Assembly (NCBI RefSeq): GCF_900105395.1
Contig: NZ_LT629775.1
Location: 6,289,501 to 6,353,500, forward strand
DNA length: 64,000 bases
Source of the DNA: Streptomyces sp. TLI_053
GTDB lineage: Bacteria; Actinomycetota; Actinomycetes; Streptomycetales; Streptomycetaceae
Reading direction: 5' to 3'
Of the stretch, positions 17,450-25,365 are shown one piece after another. The translations under genes were made by a program, and so were the position numbers. The notes under the pieces were generated by a model that saw only the letters and a program-made list of their open reading frames with translations, ran no database searches and was not told the DNA's origin. How positions within the stretch are numbered: the stretch's first letter is position 1; each line of letters begins with the position of its first letter.

Positions 17450-17989
17450 ATGAAGCTGCAGGACGAATTGCCCGTCGACCACAAACTGGTGCTGGTGTGG
17501 CGGATCGGGGCGGGTCTCGGTGGGGTGTTCCTGATCGTGTTCGGCTGCCTGGGGCTGGCCGACCACCCGGGATTCCTGTCCACCGAGGGCAACGACATCG
17601 CCGGCATGTCCACCAACGGCGCGCTGAGCGTGCTGTCCATCGTGATGGGCGGGGTACTGGTGGTCGCCGCGGTCATCGGCGGCAATGTCGCCGCCAACGT
17701 GAACATGGCGGTCGGCGTGCTGTTCGTGCTGTCCGGGTTCTACGGGCTGACCGTGCTCGGCCGCACGGACGCCAACATCCTGAACTTCGGCATCCACAAC
17801 GTGATCTTCGCCTTCGCCTTCGGCGTGGTGATCACCACCTTCGGGATGTACGGACGGGTCAGCAGCCACCTGCCGCACGACAACCCCTACTGGCGCAAGC
17901 GGGCGGCGGACGAGGTGGCGATGCCCAACGGTCCCAAGACCTTCGTGAAGGTGATCCGGCCCGGTCCGCCCAACCCGGTCGGCCACTGA
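17450..17989 (+). CDS. DUF4383 membrane protein
   Basis: A 179-aa protein with four predicted transmembrane helices (about residues 18-40, 58-80, 85-105 and 112-138) and the DUF4383 hallmark sequence GNDIAGMSTNGALSVLSI between helices 1 and 2, followed by FGIHNVIFAFAF. The cytoplasmic tail is Pro-rich (VIRPGPPNPVGH). The family is actinobacterial and uncharacterised. Confidence 0.82.
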   Translation: MKLQDELPVDHKLVLVWRIGAGLGGVFLIVFGCLGLADHPGFLSTEGNDIAGMSTNGALSVLSIVMGGVLVVAAVIGGNVAANVNMAVGVLFVLSGFYGLTVLGRTDANILNFGIHNVIFAFAFGVVITTFGMYGRVSSHLPHDNPYWRKRAADEVAMPNGPKTFVKVIRPGPPNPVGH

Positions 17990-18022
17990 GGGCCCCGGCC
18001 GGCGGGGCCTATGCTCCAGGGC

Positions 18023-18376
18023 ATGAGTGACATCGTGGAGCTGGACCCCGAAGACAAGAAGATCATCACCCTGGCCCGCTCCGCCCGCGCCCGCAACGGC
18101 GTCGCGGAGGGGGCCGCGGTGCGTGACGAGACCGGCCGGACGTACGTGGCCGGGACGGTCGCGCTGGACTCGCTGCGGCTGAGCGCGGTGCAGACGGCGG
18201 TGGCGATGGCGGTGGCCAGCGGCGCGAAGTCGCTGGAGGCGGCGGCCGTGGTGTCGGAGGCCGAGCAGCCCGCCGAGGCCGATCTGGCGGCCGTGCGGGA
18301 CCTCGGCGGCGCGGGCACCCCGCTGCTGCTGGCCGGGCCGGACGGGGTGCTGCGGGTCTCGGTCGAGGCCCGCTGA
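18023..18376 (+). CDS. Cytidine-deaminase-like protein lacking the zinc motifs
   Basis: A 117-aa protein homologous to the cytidine deaminase fold (LVRSARARNGVAEGAAV-type strand, YVAGTVALDSLRLSAVQTAVAMAVASGAK helix). The catalytic HAE and PCxxC zinc-binding motifs are absent: the whole protein has no cysteine or histidine. It is therefore probably not an active deaminase but a fold relic or a protein with another role, kept next to era as in other streptomycetes. The start at 18023 is supported by TATGCT (18010-18015) placed 7 nt upstream (leaderless). Confidence 0.75.
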   Translation: MSDIVELDPEDKKIITLARSARARNGVAEGAAVRDETGRTYVAGTVALDSLRLSAVQTAVAMAVASGAKSLEAAAVVSEAEQPAEADLAAVRDLGGAGTPLLLAGPDGVLRVSVEAR

Positions 18377-18502
18377 CCGCTCGGGGGCGTGGCCGGGTGC
18401 CCGGGGTTCGCGCCCCGGGCACCCGTGCGTCCGGGACCCCAGATTCGGCGGATAATCTCACCGGGGACGGGCGGGGAATCCGCACGGTGAGGGGGCTGGG
18501 CG

Positions 18503-18661
18503 ATGGGGCCGTACGCGTTCTTCGCGGGACTGCTGCTGGGCGTGATGGGCATGGGCAAGTGGCAGGAGACCGGCTCGCCGTTCTGGCTCTGGGGCTCGGT
18601 CACCTTCCTGCTGATCGTCCTCGGCTGGGGGCTGGGCGCGCTGTTCGGCGGGAAGAAATGA
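18503..18661 (+). CDS. Small membrane protein (52 aa)
   Basis: MGPYAFFAGLLLGVMGMGKW, then a TGSPFWLWGSVTFLLIVLGW stretch and GLGALFGGKK: two hydrophobic segments (residues 3-18 and 26-47) with a positive C-terminus. GAGGGGG precedes the ATG with about 9-nt spacing, and a -10-like GATAAT lies at about 18449-18454. Third positions are nearly all G/C. Function unknown; the gene lies between the deaminase-like gene and era. Confidence 0.65.
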   Translation: MGPYAFFAGLLLGVMGMGKWQETGSPFWLWGSVTFLLIVLGWGLGALFGGKK

Positions 18662-18716
18662 CCGGCCCGGACGCCGGTGGCGGCCCCCTCCCGGGTGATC
18701 AGGGAGAATGGGGTCC

Positions 18717-19646
18717 ATGAGTGCCCCTTCCTCCTCGTACCGCTCCGGCTTCGCGTGTTTCGTCGGCCGGCCCAACGCGGGCAAGTCGACCCTGACCAAC
18801 GCTCTGGTGGGGACGAAGGTCGCGATCACCTCCGACCGTCCGCAGACCACCCGGCACACCGTCCGCGGCATCGTGCACCGCCCGGACGCCCAGCTGGTGC
18901 TGGTCGACACCCCCGGCCTGCACAAGCCGCGCACCCTGCTCGGCGAGCGCCTCAACGACCTGGTCCGCAGCACCTGGGCAGAGGTCGACGTGATCGGGTT
19001 CTGCCTGCCCGCCGACCAGAAGCTCGGCCCCGGCGACAAGTTCATCGTCAAGGAACTGGCCGAGATCAAGAAGACCCCCAAGGTCGCCATCGTCACCAAG
19101 ACCGACCTGGTCGACTCCAAGCGGCTCGCCGAGCAGCTGATCGCCGTCCACCAGCTCGGCGCCGAGCTGGGCATCGAGTGGGCCGAGATCATCCCGGTCT
19201 CGGCGGTCGGCGAGAAGCAGGTCGACCTGGTCGCCGAGCTGATCACCAAGCTGCTCCCGGAGGGCATGCCGCTCTACCCGGACGGCGACCTGACCGACGA
19301 GCCCGAGCAGATCATGGTGGCCGAGCTGATCCGCGAGGCCGCCCTGGAGGGCGTCCGCGACGAGCTGCCGCACTCGCTGGCCGTCGTGGTCGAGGAGATG
19401 CTGCCGCGCGAGGGCCGCCCGGCCGACCGGCCGCTGCTCGACATCCACGCCAATGTGTACATCGAGCGGCAGAGCCAGAAGGCGATCGTCATCGGCGCCA
19501 AGGGCGCCCGGCTCAAGCACGTCGGCACCACCGCCCGCAAGCACATCGAGGCGCTGCTCGGCACCCCGGTCTACCTGGACCTGCACGTCAAGGTGGCCAA
19601 GGACTGGCAGCGGGACCCGAAGCAGCTGCGCAAGCTCGGGTTCTGA
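18717..19646 (+). CDS. era: GTPase Era
   Basis: A 309-aa protein with G1 GRPNAGKST, G3 DTPGLHKP, G4 TKTDL and a C-terminal KH domain (IERQSQKAIVIGAKGARLKHVGTTAR in parts). Era binds the 3' end of 16S rRNA during 30S assembly. GAGAAT (18704-18709) lies 7 nt before the ATG at 18717, so translation is probably leaderless and the in-frame ATG at 18708 is rejected because it falls in the promoter. The stop codon lies inside the first unit of a tandem repeat. Confidence 0.96.
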   Translation: MSAPSSSYRSGFACFVGRPNAGKSTLTNALVGTKVAITSDRPQTTRHTVRGIVHRPDAQLVLVDTPGLHKPRTLLGERLNDLVRSTWAEVDVIGFCLPADQKLGPGDKFIVKELAEIKKTPKVAIVTKTDLVDSKRLAEQLIAVHQLGAELGIEWAEIIPVSAVGEKQVDLVAELITKLLPEGMPLYPDGDLTDEPEQIMVAELIREAALEGVRDELPHSLAVVVEEMLPREGRPADRPLLDIHANVYIERQSQKAIVIGAKGARLKHVGTTARKHIEALLGTPVYLDLHVKVAKDWQRDPKQLRKLGF

Positions 19647-19722
19647 CCGGCGGCGGGTTCCGGCCGGCGGAGGGTTCTCGTCGGCGGCGGGTTCTGACCG
19701 GCCGCGGGTTCTGATCGACAGC
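19638..19722 (+). repeat. Five 17-bp tandem repeats overlapping the era stop
   Basis: Units start at 19638, 19655, 19672, 19689 and 19706. The first reads GGGTTCTGACCGGCGGC and the fourth differs from it by one base. The first unit contains the last Gly-Phe codons and stop of era, so the repeats look like slippage copies of the gene end. Confidence 0.9.
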
Positions 19723-19742
19723 GGGGCGGCGAGGGGGCGGCG

Positions 19743-20456
19743 ATGAAGCTGAACACGCGCGAGTGGGGCACCGGCGACCGGGTGGCGCTGCTGGTCCACG
19801 GGATCATGTCCGACCACCGCAGCTGGCGGTCGGTCGGCCCGGCGCTGGCCGGACGCGGCTACCGGGTGATCGCGGTCGACCTGCGCGGCCACGGCGCCAG
19901 CCCGCGCGGGGAGGGCGCCGCCCCGGAGGACCGCTACGGGCCCGAGCACTACGCCCAGGACCTGGTGGACACCCTGCCGGCGGGCGCGGACCTCGCGATC
20001 GGCCACTCCCTGGGCGCGCTGACCCTGCTGCACGCGGTGGACCGGCTCCGGCCGGCCCGGGCCGTCTACTCCGACCCGGCCTGGCGGTTCGTCCGGCCCG
20101 GTCTCTTCGACCCCGCCGTGTTCACCCAGTTCAAGGCGGCCACCCGGGAGCAGATCGGCGCGCTCAGCCCGCGCTGGGACGCGGCCGACGTCGAGGTCGA
20201 GCTGGCCACCCTCGCCGCCTGGGACCCGGACACCGCGCTCGCGCTCTCCGCCCTCGCGGACCTGGCCGCGCTGCCCGGCGCCCCGGTGGTGCCGTCCCTG
20301 GTGCAACTGGCCGACAACAGCTGGCTGATCGGGCCCGAGGACGCCGCGACGCTGCGCGGCCTGGGTTACGAGGTCCGGACGGTGCCCGGCGCCGGGCACA
20401 CCATCCACCGGGACGACCTCCCGGGCTTCCTGGCCTCGCTCGACGGCTGGCTCTGA
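19743..20456 (+). CDS. Alpha/beta hydrolase
   Basis: A 237-aa alpha/beta-hydrolase with the oxyanion segment LLVHGIMSDHRSW, the nucleophile elbow GHSLGAL, an acid in the expected strand (near SWLIGPEDAATL) and the catalytic His in GAGHTIHRDD. No signal peptide, so cytoplasmic. Substrate unknown. ATG follows GAGGGGG. No operon partner on the same strand. Confidence 0.88.
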   Translation: MKLNTREWGTGDRVALLVHGIMSDHRSWRSVGPALAGRGYRVIAVDLRGHGASPRGEGAAPEDRYGPEHYAQDLVDTLPAGADLAIGHSLGALTLLHAVDRLRPARAVYSDPAWRFVRPGLFDPAVFTQFKAATREQIGALSPRWDAADVEVELATLAAWDPDTALALSALADLAALPGAPVVPSLVQLADNSWLIGPEDAATLRGLGYEVRTVPGAGHTIHRDDLPGFLASLDGWL

Positions 20457-20475
20457 CGCCCCGCCCCGCCCCGGC

Positions 20476-20529
20476 GGTGGTGGGCAGCGGTGGTCGGCGG
20501 CGGGTGGTGGGCAGTGGCGGTCGGCGACG
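20476..20529. repeat. 27-bp imperfect tandem duplication
   Basis: Two adjacent copies (20476-20502 and 20503-20529), both starting GGTGGTGGGCAG, in the spacer between the convergent hydrolase and protease-inhibitor genes. Confidence 0.7.
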
Positions 20530-20546
20530 GCGGGTGCCGCGGCCGG

Positions 20547-20822
20547 TCAGGCGCCCTCGCGCAGGACCAGCGAGACCAGCTCCCGCTGGGACTCGGTGAG
20601 CTTGGGGTCCGCGCAGTGCACCGTGCGCCCGTCGACGGTGATCGTGTAGTGGTAGCCGTCCGGCACCCCGTAGGAGGGCGCGCGCAACCCGCCCGCGACG
20701 GCCTCGCGGGCGAGCGCGTGCACGTGCGGGGCGTCCACCCGCTCGGTGGTGTCGAGCTCAGCGCGGCGGACGTGTCCCGCGAGGCCGCCGGTCCGGGTCA
20801 CCTGGATACGCATGGTGTCCAT
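20547..20822 (-). CDS. Emfourin-type protealysin inhibitor
   Basis: About 91 aa (start MDTMRIQV at 20822; MRIQV at 20813 is also possible). The sequence MRIQVTRTGGLAGHVRRAEL..., ending in LTESQRELVSLVLREGA, matches the emfourin family, small cytoplasmic inhibitors of protealysin-like M4 proteases. It lies 58 nt downstream of an M4 protease gene on the same strand, the expected two-gene arrangement. Role: keeps the protease inactive inside the cell until needed. Confidence 0.82.
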   Translation of the reverse strand: MDTMRIQVTRTGGLAGHVRRAELDTTERVDAPHVHALAREAVAGGLRAPSYGVPDGYHYTITVDGRTVHCADPKLTESQRELVSLVLREGA

Positions 20823-20880
20823 GGTGCTACCCAGGGATGGCGTTTGCCGGTGTTTTTCCGGACCTTGACCCAATCCGCAC

Positions 20881-21903
20881 TCAGGTCGGGCTGATGCCCA
20901 CCTTCGCCCAGGACGCGGTCACCGTGTCCGCGACCTCCGGTTCCGGGTAGCGGGCCTTCGCGGCCGCCACGGTGGCCCGGGCGAAGGCCGTGAAGTCGGC
21001 GTCGGCGGGCAGCCGCCGGCCGGTCAGCGCGTCGTACCAGATCCGGCCCGCGCGCTCCCAGGACGGGCCGCCGAGCGCGGTGGCGAGCAGGTAGAACGCG
21101 TGGTTGGGGATGCCCGAGTTGATGTGCACGCCGCCGTTGTCCTGGCCGGTCCGCACGTAGTCGCGCATGTGTGCGGGCTGCGGGTCCTTGCCGAGCCTCG
21201 GGTCGTCGTACGCGGTGCCGGGCTCCTTCATCGAGCGCAGCGCCACGCCCTGCACACCGGGGGCGAGCAGTCCGGCGCCGATCAGCCAGTCCGCCTCGGC
21301 GGCGTCCTGGAGCAGCGCGTACTGCTTGACCAGGGAGCCGAAGACGTCGGAGACGGACTCGTTGAGCGCGCCCGGCTGGTCCCGGTACTCCAGGCCCGCG
21401 GTGAACTGGGTGACGCCGTGCGCGAGCTCGTGGCCGATGACGTCGATGCAGGCGGTGAAGTCGCCGAACACCTCGCCGTCGCCGTCGCCGAAGACCATCC
21501 GCCGGCCGTCCCAGAAGGCGTTGTCGTAGTCCTGGCCGTAGTGGACGGTGGCGTCCAGGCGCAGCCCCTGGTCGTCGATGGAGTGCCGGCCGTAGACGGC
21601 GGAGAACAGGGTCCAGGTCGCGCCGAGGCCGTCGTAGGCGTGGTTGACGGACTGGTCCGGGACGGCGCCCTCGCCCTCCCGGCGGACGGTGCGGCCGGGC
21701 AGGCGCTCGCGGTGCGCGGCGTCGGAGACCACCCGCTCCAGCCGGTCGGCGGAGGCCCGGTCCGGCAGGGCGGCGGTGAGCCGCGCGGCCCGGTGCGCGG
21801 CGTCGAGGGCGAGGGAGCGGGCGGCGGGCTCGTGACCGTCCTCGGCGAGGCGGTCCAGGACGTACGGCGGAACGATCGCGCAGAGCGTCGGTTCGGCTGT
21901 CAT
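20881..21903 (-). CDS. M4 family metalloprotease, protealysin-like
   Basis: A 340-aa thermolysin-fold zinc protease with HELAH at residues 158-162, the third-ligand helix GALNESVSDVFG and the catalytic His region GGVHINSGIPNHAFY. The short N-terminus has no signal peptide and carries IVPPYVLDRLA, like the PPxL-type motif of protealysin propeptides, so an intracellular short-propeptide enzyme is likely. Paired with the downstream inhibitor gene. The ATG at 21903 is the first start giving this conserved N-terminus. Confidence 0.9.
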   Translation of the reverse strand: MTAEPTLCAIVPPYVLDRLAEDGHEPAARSLALDAAHRAARLTAALPDRASADRLERVVSDAAHRERLPGRTVRREGEGAVPDQSVNHAYDGLGATWTLFSAVYGRHSIDDQGLRLDATVHYGQDYDNAFWDGRRMVFGDGDGEVFGDFTACIDVIGHELAHGVTQFTAGLEYRDQPGALNESVSDVFGSLVKQYALLQDAAEADWLIGAGLLAPGVQGVALRSMKEPGTAYDDPRLGKDPQPAHMRDYVRTGQDNGGVHINSGIPNHAFYLLATALGGPSWERAGRIWYDALTGRRLPADADFTAFARATVAAAKARYPEPEVADTVTASWAKVGISPT

Positions 21904-22065
21904 GTGGCCCAGGGTGAGGCATTGATGACGTGTTGTCACCGGCGCGGACAGGATTGCGCGCCGCCCGGGCCGGGCCGCGCGCCGCCGGAGGGCCGTCTCA
22001 AGGGGTGGGAAGACCGCCCGGGCCGCTTCGGGGTCGCGCGGCGCTGGGTTAGGCTGGACCGCATC

Positions 22066-22113
22066 ATGCGCATCGGGCTGCTTCTTCTTAGCTGCCGCGT
22101 CGAGGGCCTGTAG
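22066..22113 (+). CDS. leuL: leuA leader peptide (LeuL)
   Basis: A 15-codon ORF, MRIGLLLLSCRVEGL, with four consecutive Leu codons (CTG CTT CTT CTT), three of them rare in this GC-rich genome. It starts 10 nt after a -10-like TAGGCT (22050-22055) and ends 161 nt before leuA. Leu-rich leaders upstream of leuA are known in streptomycetes and mediate attenuation by ribosome stalling at low leucyl-tRNA. Confidence 0.85.
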   Translation: MRIGLLLLSCRVEGL

Positions 22114-22237
22114 TCCGTCAAGGGCCGGCTTCCCTCGCCGCGGGGACTGTGCTGCGCGCTGAATTTCGGGCGATCCGTGAGCGGGTCGTGAGCGGCAGCA
22201 GGCCGGCCGAGTCGGGTGACACCTCACCCCGACCCGC
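22101..22237 (+). promoter_or_regulatory. Candidate leuA attenuator structures
   Basis: Competing pairings are visible: CGAGGG (22101-22106) with CCCTCG (22132-22137) against AGGG (22121-22124) with CCCT (22132-22135); and GCGGGTCG (22181-22188) with CGACCCGC (22230-22237) against GTCGGG (22211-22216) with CCCGAC (22228-22233). Alternative folding coupled to leader translation is inference. Confidence 0.5.
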
Positions 22238-22274
22238 CCGCACCACGCATCACAGGAAGCCGAGACTCACCTCC

Positions 22275-24071
22275 ATGACCGAGCAGAGTTCCGCCGCGCC
22301 CATCCACGCCGCCCGCGCCTTCGTCGACCGTGCGACCCCGATCACCGCCGCCTCGGTACGCCAGCAGGCGTCCGGGATGCGGCACGGCCGCTACCTGCCG
22401 TTCGGCACCGTCGACCTGCCGGACCGCACCTGGCCGAACCAGGTGATCACCAAGGCGCCGCGCTGGCTGTCCACCGACCTGCGGGACGGCAACCAGGCGC
22501 TGATCGACCCGATGTCGCCGGCCCGCAAGCGCAAGATGTTCGACCTGCTGGTGGCGATGGGCTACAAGGAGATCGAGGTCGGCTTCCCGTCGTCCGGGGC
22601 CACCGACCACGCCTTCGTGCGCTCGCTGATCGAGGAGGGGGCGATCCCGGAGGACGTCACCATCTCGGTGCTGACCCAGGCGCGCGAGGAACTGATCGAG
22701 AAGACCGTCGAGTCGCTGGTCGGGGCGCCGCGGGCGACCGTGCACCTGTACAACGCGACCGCGCCGCTGTTCCGCCGGGTGGTGTTCCGCAACGACCGGG
22801 CGGCCACGAAGGCGATCGCCGTCGACGGCACCCGGCTGGTGATGGAGTACGCGGAGAAGCTGCTGGGCGACGACACCGCCTTCGGCTACCAGTACTCGCC
22901 GGAGATCTTCGTCGACACCGAGCTGGACTTCGCGCTGGAGGTCTGCGAGGCGGTGATGGACGTCTGGCAGCCGGGCGAGGGCCGCGAGATCATCCTGAAC
23001 CTGCCGGCCACCATCGAGCGGGCCACCCCCAACGTCCAGGCCGACCAGTTCGAGTGGATGTCGCGCAACCTGTCCCGTCGGGAGTTCGTCTGTCTGTCGG
23101 TGCACCCGCACAACGACCGGGGCACCGCCGTGGCCTCCGCCGAGCTGGCCTACATGGCCGGCGCCGACCGGATCGAGGGCTGCCTGTTCGGGCAGGGCGA
23201 GCGGACCGGCAACGTCGACCTGGTGACCCTGGGCATGAACCTGTTCTCGCAGGGCGTCGACCCGCAGATCGACTTCTCCGACATCGACGAGGTCCGCCGC
23301 ACCGCCGAGTACTGCAACCAGATGGAGGTGCACCCGCGCCACCCGTACGCCGGTGACCTGGTGTACACCTCCTTCTCCGGCTCCCACCAGGACGCCATCA
23401 AGAAGGGCTTCGACGCCCTGGAGGCGGACGCCGCCGCCGCGGGCGTGCCGGTGGAGCAGCACACCTGGGGCGTGCCGTACCTGCCGATCGACCCGAAGGA
23501 CGTCGGCCGCACCTACGAGGCGGTCATCCGGGTCAACAGCCAGTCCGGCAAGGGCGGTGTGGCGTACGTCCTGAAGAACGACCACAAGCTGGACCTGCCG
23601 CGCCGGATGCAGATCGAGTTCTCCCGGATCATCCAGGCCAAGACCGACGCCGAGGGCGGCGAGGTCACCCCGGCGGAGATCTGGCGGGTGTTCGAGGACG
23701 AGTACCTGCCCACCACGGGCAACCCGTGGGGCCGGATCTCGCTGACCGGTTCGCGCACCCTGACCACCGAGGACGGCCGGGACGCGCTGACCGCCCACGC
23801 GGTGGTGGACGGGGCGACGGTCAGCCTGGCCGGTACCGGCAACGGCCCGGTCTCGGCGTTCGCGGACGCGCTGGCGCAGATCGGCGTGGACGTCCGGGTG
23901 CTGGACTACGCGGAGCACGCGCTGAGCGAGGGCGGCGACGCCCAGGCCGCCGCGTACGTGGAGTGCGCGGTGGACGGCCGGGTGCTGTGGGGCGTCGGGA
24001 TCGACAGCAACACCGTGCTGGCCTCGCTGAAGGCGATGATCAGCGCTGTCAACCGGGCGCAGCGCGGTTAG
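22275..24071 (+). CDS. leuA: 2-isopropylmalate synthase
   Basis: A 598-aa enzyme of the long actinobacterial LeuA type. It has the catalytic TIM barrel (LSTDLRDGNQALIDPM, metal-binding HPHNDRGTAVA, GCLFGQGERTGNVDLVTL) and a C-terminal leucine-binding regulatory domain (residues about 450-598). It condenses acetyl-CoA with 2-ketoisovalerate, the first step of leucine synthesis. The ATG at 22275 gives the conserved MTEQSSAAPIHAARAF start. Regulation by the leader peptide upstream is likely, besides feedback by leucine. Confidence 0.97.
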   Translation: MTEQSSAAPIHAARAFVDRATPITAASVRQQASGMRHGRYLPFGTVDLPDRTWPNQVITKAPRWLSTDLRDGNQALIDPMSPARKRKMFDLLVAMGYKEIEVGFPSSGATDHAFVRSLIEEGAIPEDVTISVLTQAREELIEKTVESLVGAPRATVHLYNATAPLFRRVVFRNDRAATKAIAVDGTRLVMEYAEKLLGDDTAFGYQYSPEIFVDTELDFALEVCEAVMDVWQPGEGREIILNLPATIERATPNVQADQFEWMSRNLSRREFVCLSVHPHNDRGTAVASAELAYMAGADRIEGCLFGQGERTGNVDLVTLGMNLFSQGVDPQIDFSDIDEVRRTAEYCNQMEVHPRHPYAGDLVYTSFSGSHQDAIKKGFDALEADAAAAGVPVEQHTWGVPYLPIDPKDVGRTYEAVIRVNSQSGKGGVAYVLKNDHKLDLPRRMQIEFSRIIQAKTDAEGGEVTPAEIWRVFEDEYLPTTGNPWGRISLTGSRTLTTEDGRDALTAHAVVDGATVSLAGTGNGPVSAFADALAQIGVDVRVLDYAEHALSEGGDAQAAAYVECAVDGRVLWGVGIDSNTVLASLKAMISAVNRAQRG

Positions 24072-24091
24072 TTCGTACGGGTAAAAGTGGT

Positions 24092-24117
24092 CGGGCCGTC
24101 CCCTGCGGGGCGGCCCG
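24092..24117 (+). terminator. Hairpin after leuA
   Basis: CGGGCCGTCCCC (24092-24103), TGC loop, GGGGCGGCCCG (24107-24117): an 11-bp GC stem with one bulged base, 20 nt after the leuA stop. Confidence 0.7.
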
Positions 24118-24215
24118 GCGGCGTTCCCGGACGTCGCGGGGCGGCCGTCCGGCCGGAGGTGCCCCGGCTGTGTCCTGCGCCACATTTTTTGCCGGATCGG
24201 GCCGTTCGAGGTACT

Positions 24216-24225
24216 GACACGTGTC
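24216..24225. promoter_or_regulatory. GACACGTGTC palindrome upstream of the TerB-like gene
   Basis: A perfect 10-bp palindrome, 117 bp upstream of the next start codon and followed by a relatively A-rich stretch with CAACAT. Possible operator; no regulator can be named. Apart from the leuA hairpin, the rest of 24118-24342 holds no gene. Confidence 0.35.
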
Positions 24226-24342
24226 GGCAACCGTGGCAACATCGTCCCACCGGTAAGCCGGGTCGGTGGGACGGCCCGGTGGCCGGTCGCGTGACCTGCC
24301 CATTGTTGTGCAGGCCGCCTGCCATGTCTGGGGAGTGGCGCC

Positions 24343-25005
24343 GTGACAGGGATGTGGGGTGTTCGCCCGCGGTGGCGGACTGATGTTCTCGGTGACTTCT
24401 TCTGCCCGGGCTGCGGCGGGGACCGCAACTACCGCCGGCAACACGGCCGGCGGTGGCTGCGGCTGCTGGGGACCCCGGTGCTTCCGCTCGGACCGGTGAT
24501 CGGCAGCGTGCAGTGCACCAGCTGCCACGGCCGGTTCGGGGTGGAGAGCCTGGAGCAGCCCACCTGCGTGCGCCTGGGCGGGATGCTGCGCGACGCGCAG
24601 TACACCGTCGCGCTGGCGATGCTGGCGGCCGGTGGCACCGCCCACCGGGCGGCCCGCGAGGCGGCCTGCGGGGCGGTCCGGGACGCCGGCTTCGAGGACT
24701 GCGGCGAGGCGCAGGTGCTGGCGGCACTGGCCGCGATGTCCGGCCTCGGCGGCGAACTGTACGACGCGCACGGCATGTCGGGCGGGCTGGCCGTGGAACT
24801 GCACGCGGCCCTGGAGCCGCTGGCCCCGCACCTGGCCCGGCCCGGCCGGGAGCGGCTGCTGCTGCAGGGGGCGGCGATCGCCCTGGCCGACGGCCGTTAC
24901 CGGCCGCAGGAGCGGGAGGCGCTGGCCGCGATCGGGCGATGTCTGGACCTGCCGCACGCGCGGGTCGGGGCGCTGCTGGAGGCGGCGACCCGGGCGCCGT
25001 ACTAG
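24343..25005 (+). CDS. TerB-like protein with N-terminal zinc ribbon
   Basis: A 220-aa protein. Residues 18-65 hold two CxxC knuckles (FFCPGCGGDRNY and VQCTSCHGRFG), a zinc ribbon. Residues about 75-220 are all-helical with two repeats resembling the TerB/DjlA fold (AMLAAGGTAHRAAREAA and AIALADGRYRPQEREALAAI; the DGxxxxxE pattern is typical). TerB folds occur in stress and tellurite-resistance contexts, but no ter operon is present. The GTG start follows GGGGAGTGG. An ATG three codons later is the alternative. Confidence 0.72.
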   Translation: MTGMWGVRPRWRTDVLGDFFCPGCGGDRNYRRQHGRRWLRLLGTPVLPLGPVIGSVQCTSCHGRFGVESLEQPTCVRLGGMLRDAQYTVALAMLAAGGTAHRAAREAACGAVRDAGFEDCGEAQVLAALAAMSGLGGELYDAHGMSGGLAVELHAALEPLAPHLARPGRERLLLQGAAIALADGRYRPQEREALAAIGRCLDLPHARVGALLEAATRAPY

Positions 25006-25007
25006 CG

Positions 25008-25170
25008 CTCCGCTCCTGCCCGGTCTCCCCGGTTCTGCTGTTCCTCCTGTTCTCCCGGTGTTCTTCCTGTTCTCCCGGTCCTTCTCCATCGCTCTTCGGT
25101 CTCCCGGTCCTCCGACGGAGCCTCCCGCCGGACACCCGACCCCCGCTCCTCCGTCGGAACCTCTCCCCCC
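25008..25170. repeat. Polypyrimidine tract with 20-bp tandem repeat
   Basis: Downstream of the TerB-like gene the plus strand is almost purely C/T with scattered G. Positions 25041-25060 and 25061-25080 are a tandem 20-bp repeat with two mismatches (shared core CCTGTTCTCCCGGT). TCCGACGGA near 25096 and TCCGTCGGA near 25150 form a 9-bp inverted repeat. No gene is supported in 25006-25305. Confidence 0.6.
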
Positions 25171-25305
25171 AGACCCCCACAACCGGGCCCTTCCGCCCCC
25201 GGCTCCCGGCCGGTGGCGTCCCCACGGCCGGGGCCCGCCGTGACCCGCACCGCTCGGCAGGCCCCCACGGCCCCGGTGCGGGCACACGGCTGTCCGAGGC
25301 TGGGG

Positions 25306-25311
25306 GACAAT
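25306..25311 (+). promoter_or_regulatory. -10 element of the recO operon
   Basis: GACAAT lies 6 nt upstream of the ATG at 25318. This suggests the mRNA starts at that ATG, that is, leaderless translation of the leader ORF in front of recO. Confidence 0.5.
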
Positions 25312-25317
25312 GGTGGG

Positions 25318-25365
25318 ATGTCCACACTGTTCCAGGGCCGCCGCGGCGGTGAGGCGGGCGCATGA
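25318..25365 (+). CDS. Putative 15-aa leader peptide coupled to recO
   Basis: MSTLFQGRRGGEAGA: a 15-codon ORF whose TGA overlaps the recO ATG (ATGA). It begins 6 nt after a -10 hexamer, so it could be translated leaderlessly and pass ribosomes on to recO. A weak GGTGAGG before recO could also act alone. The peptide sequence is not diagnostic. Confidence 0.4.
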   Translation: MSTLFQGRRGGEAGA

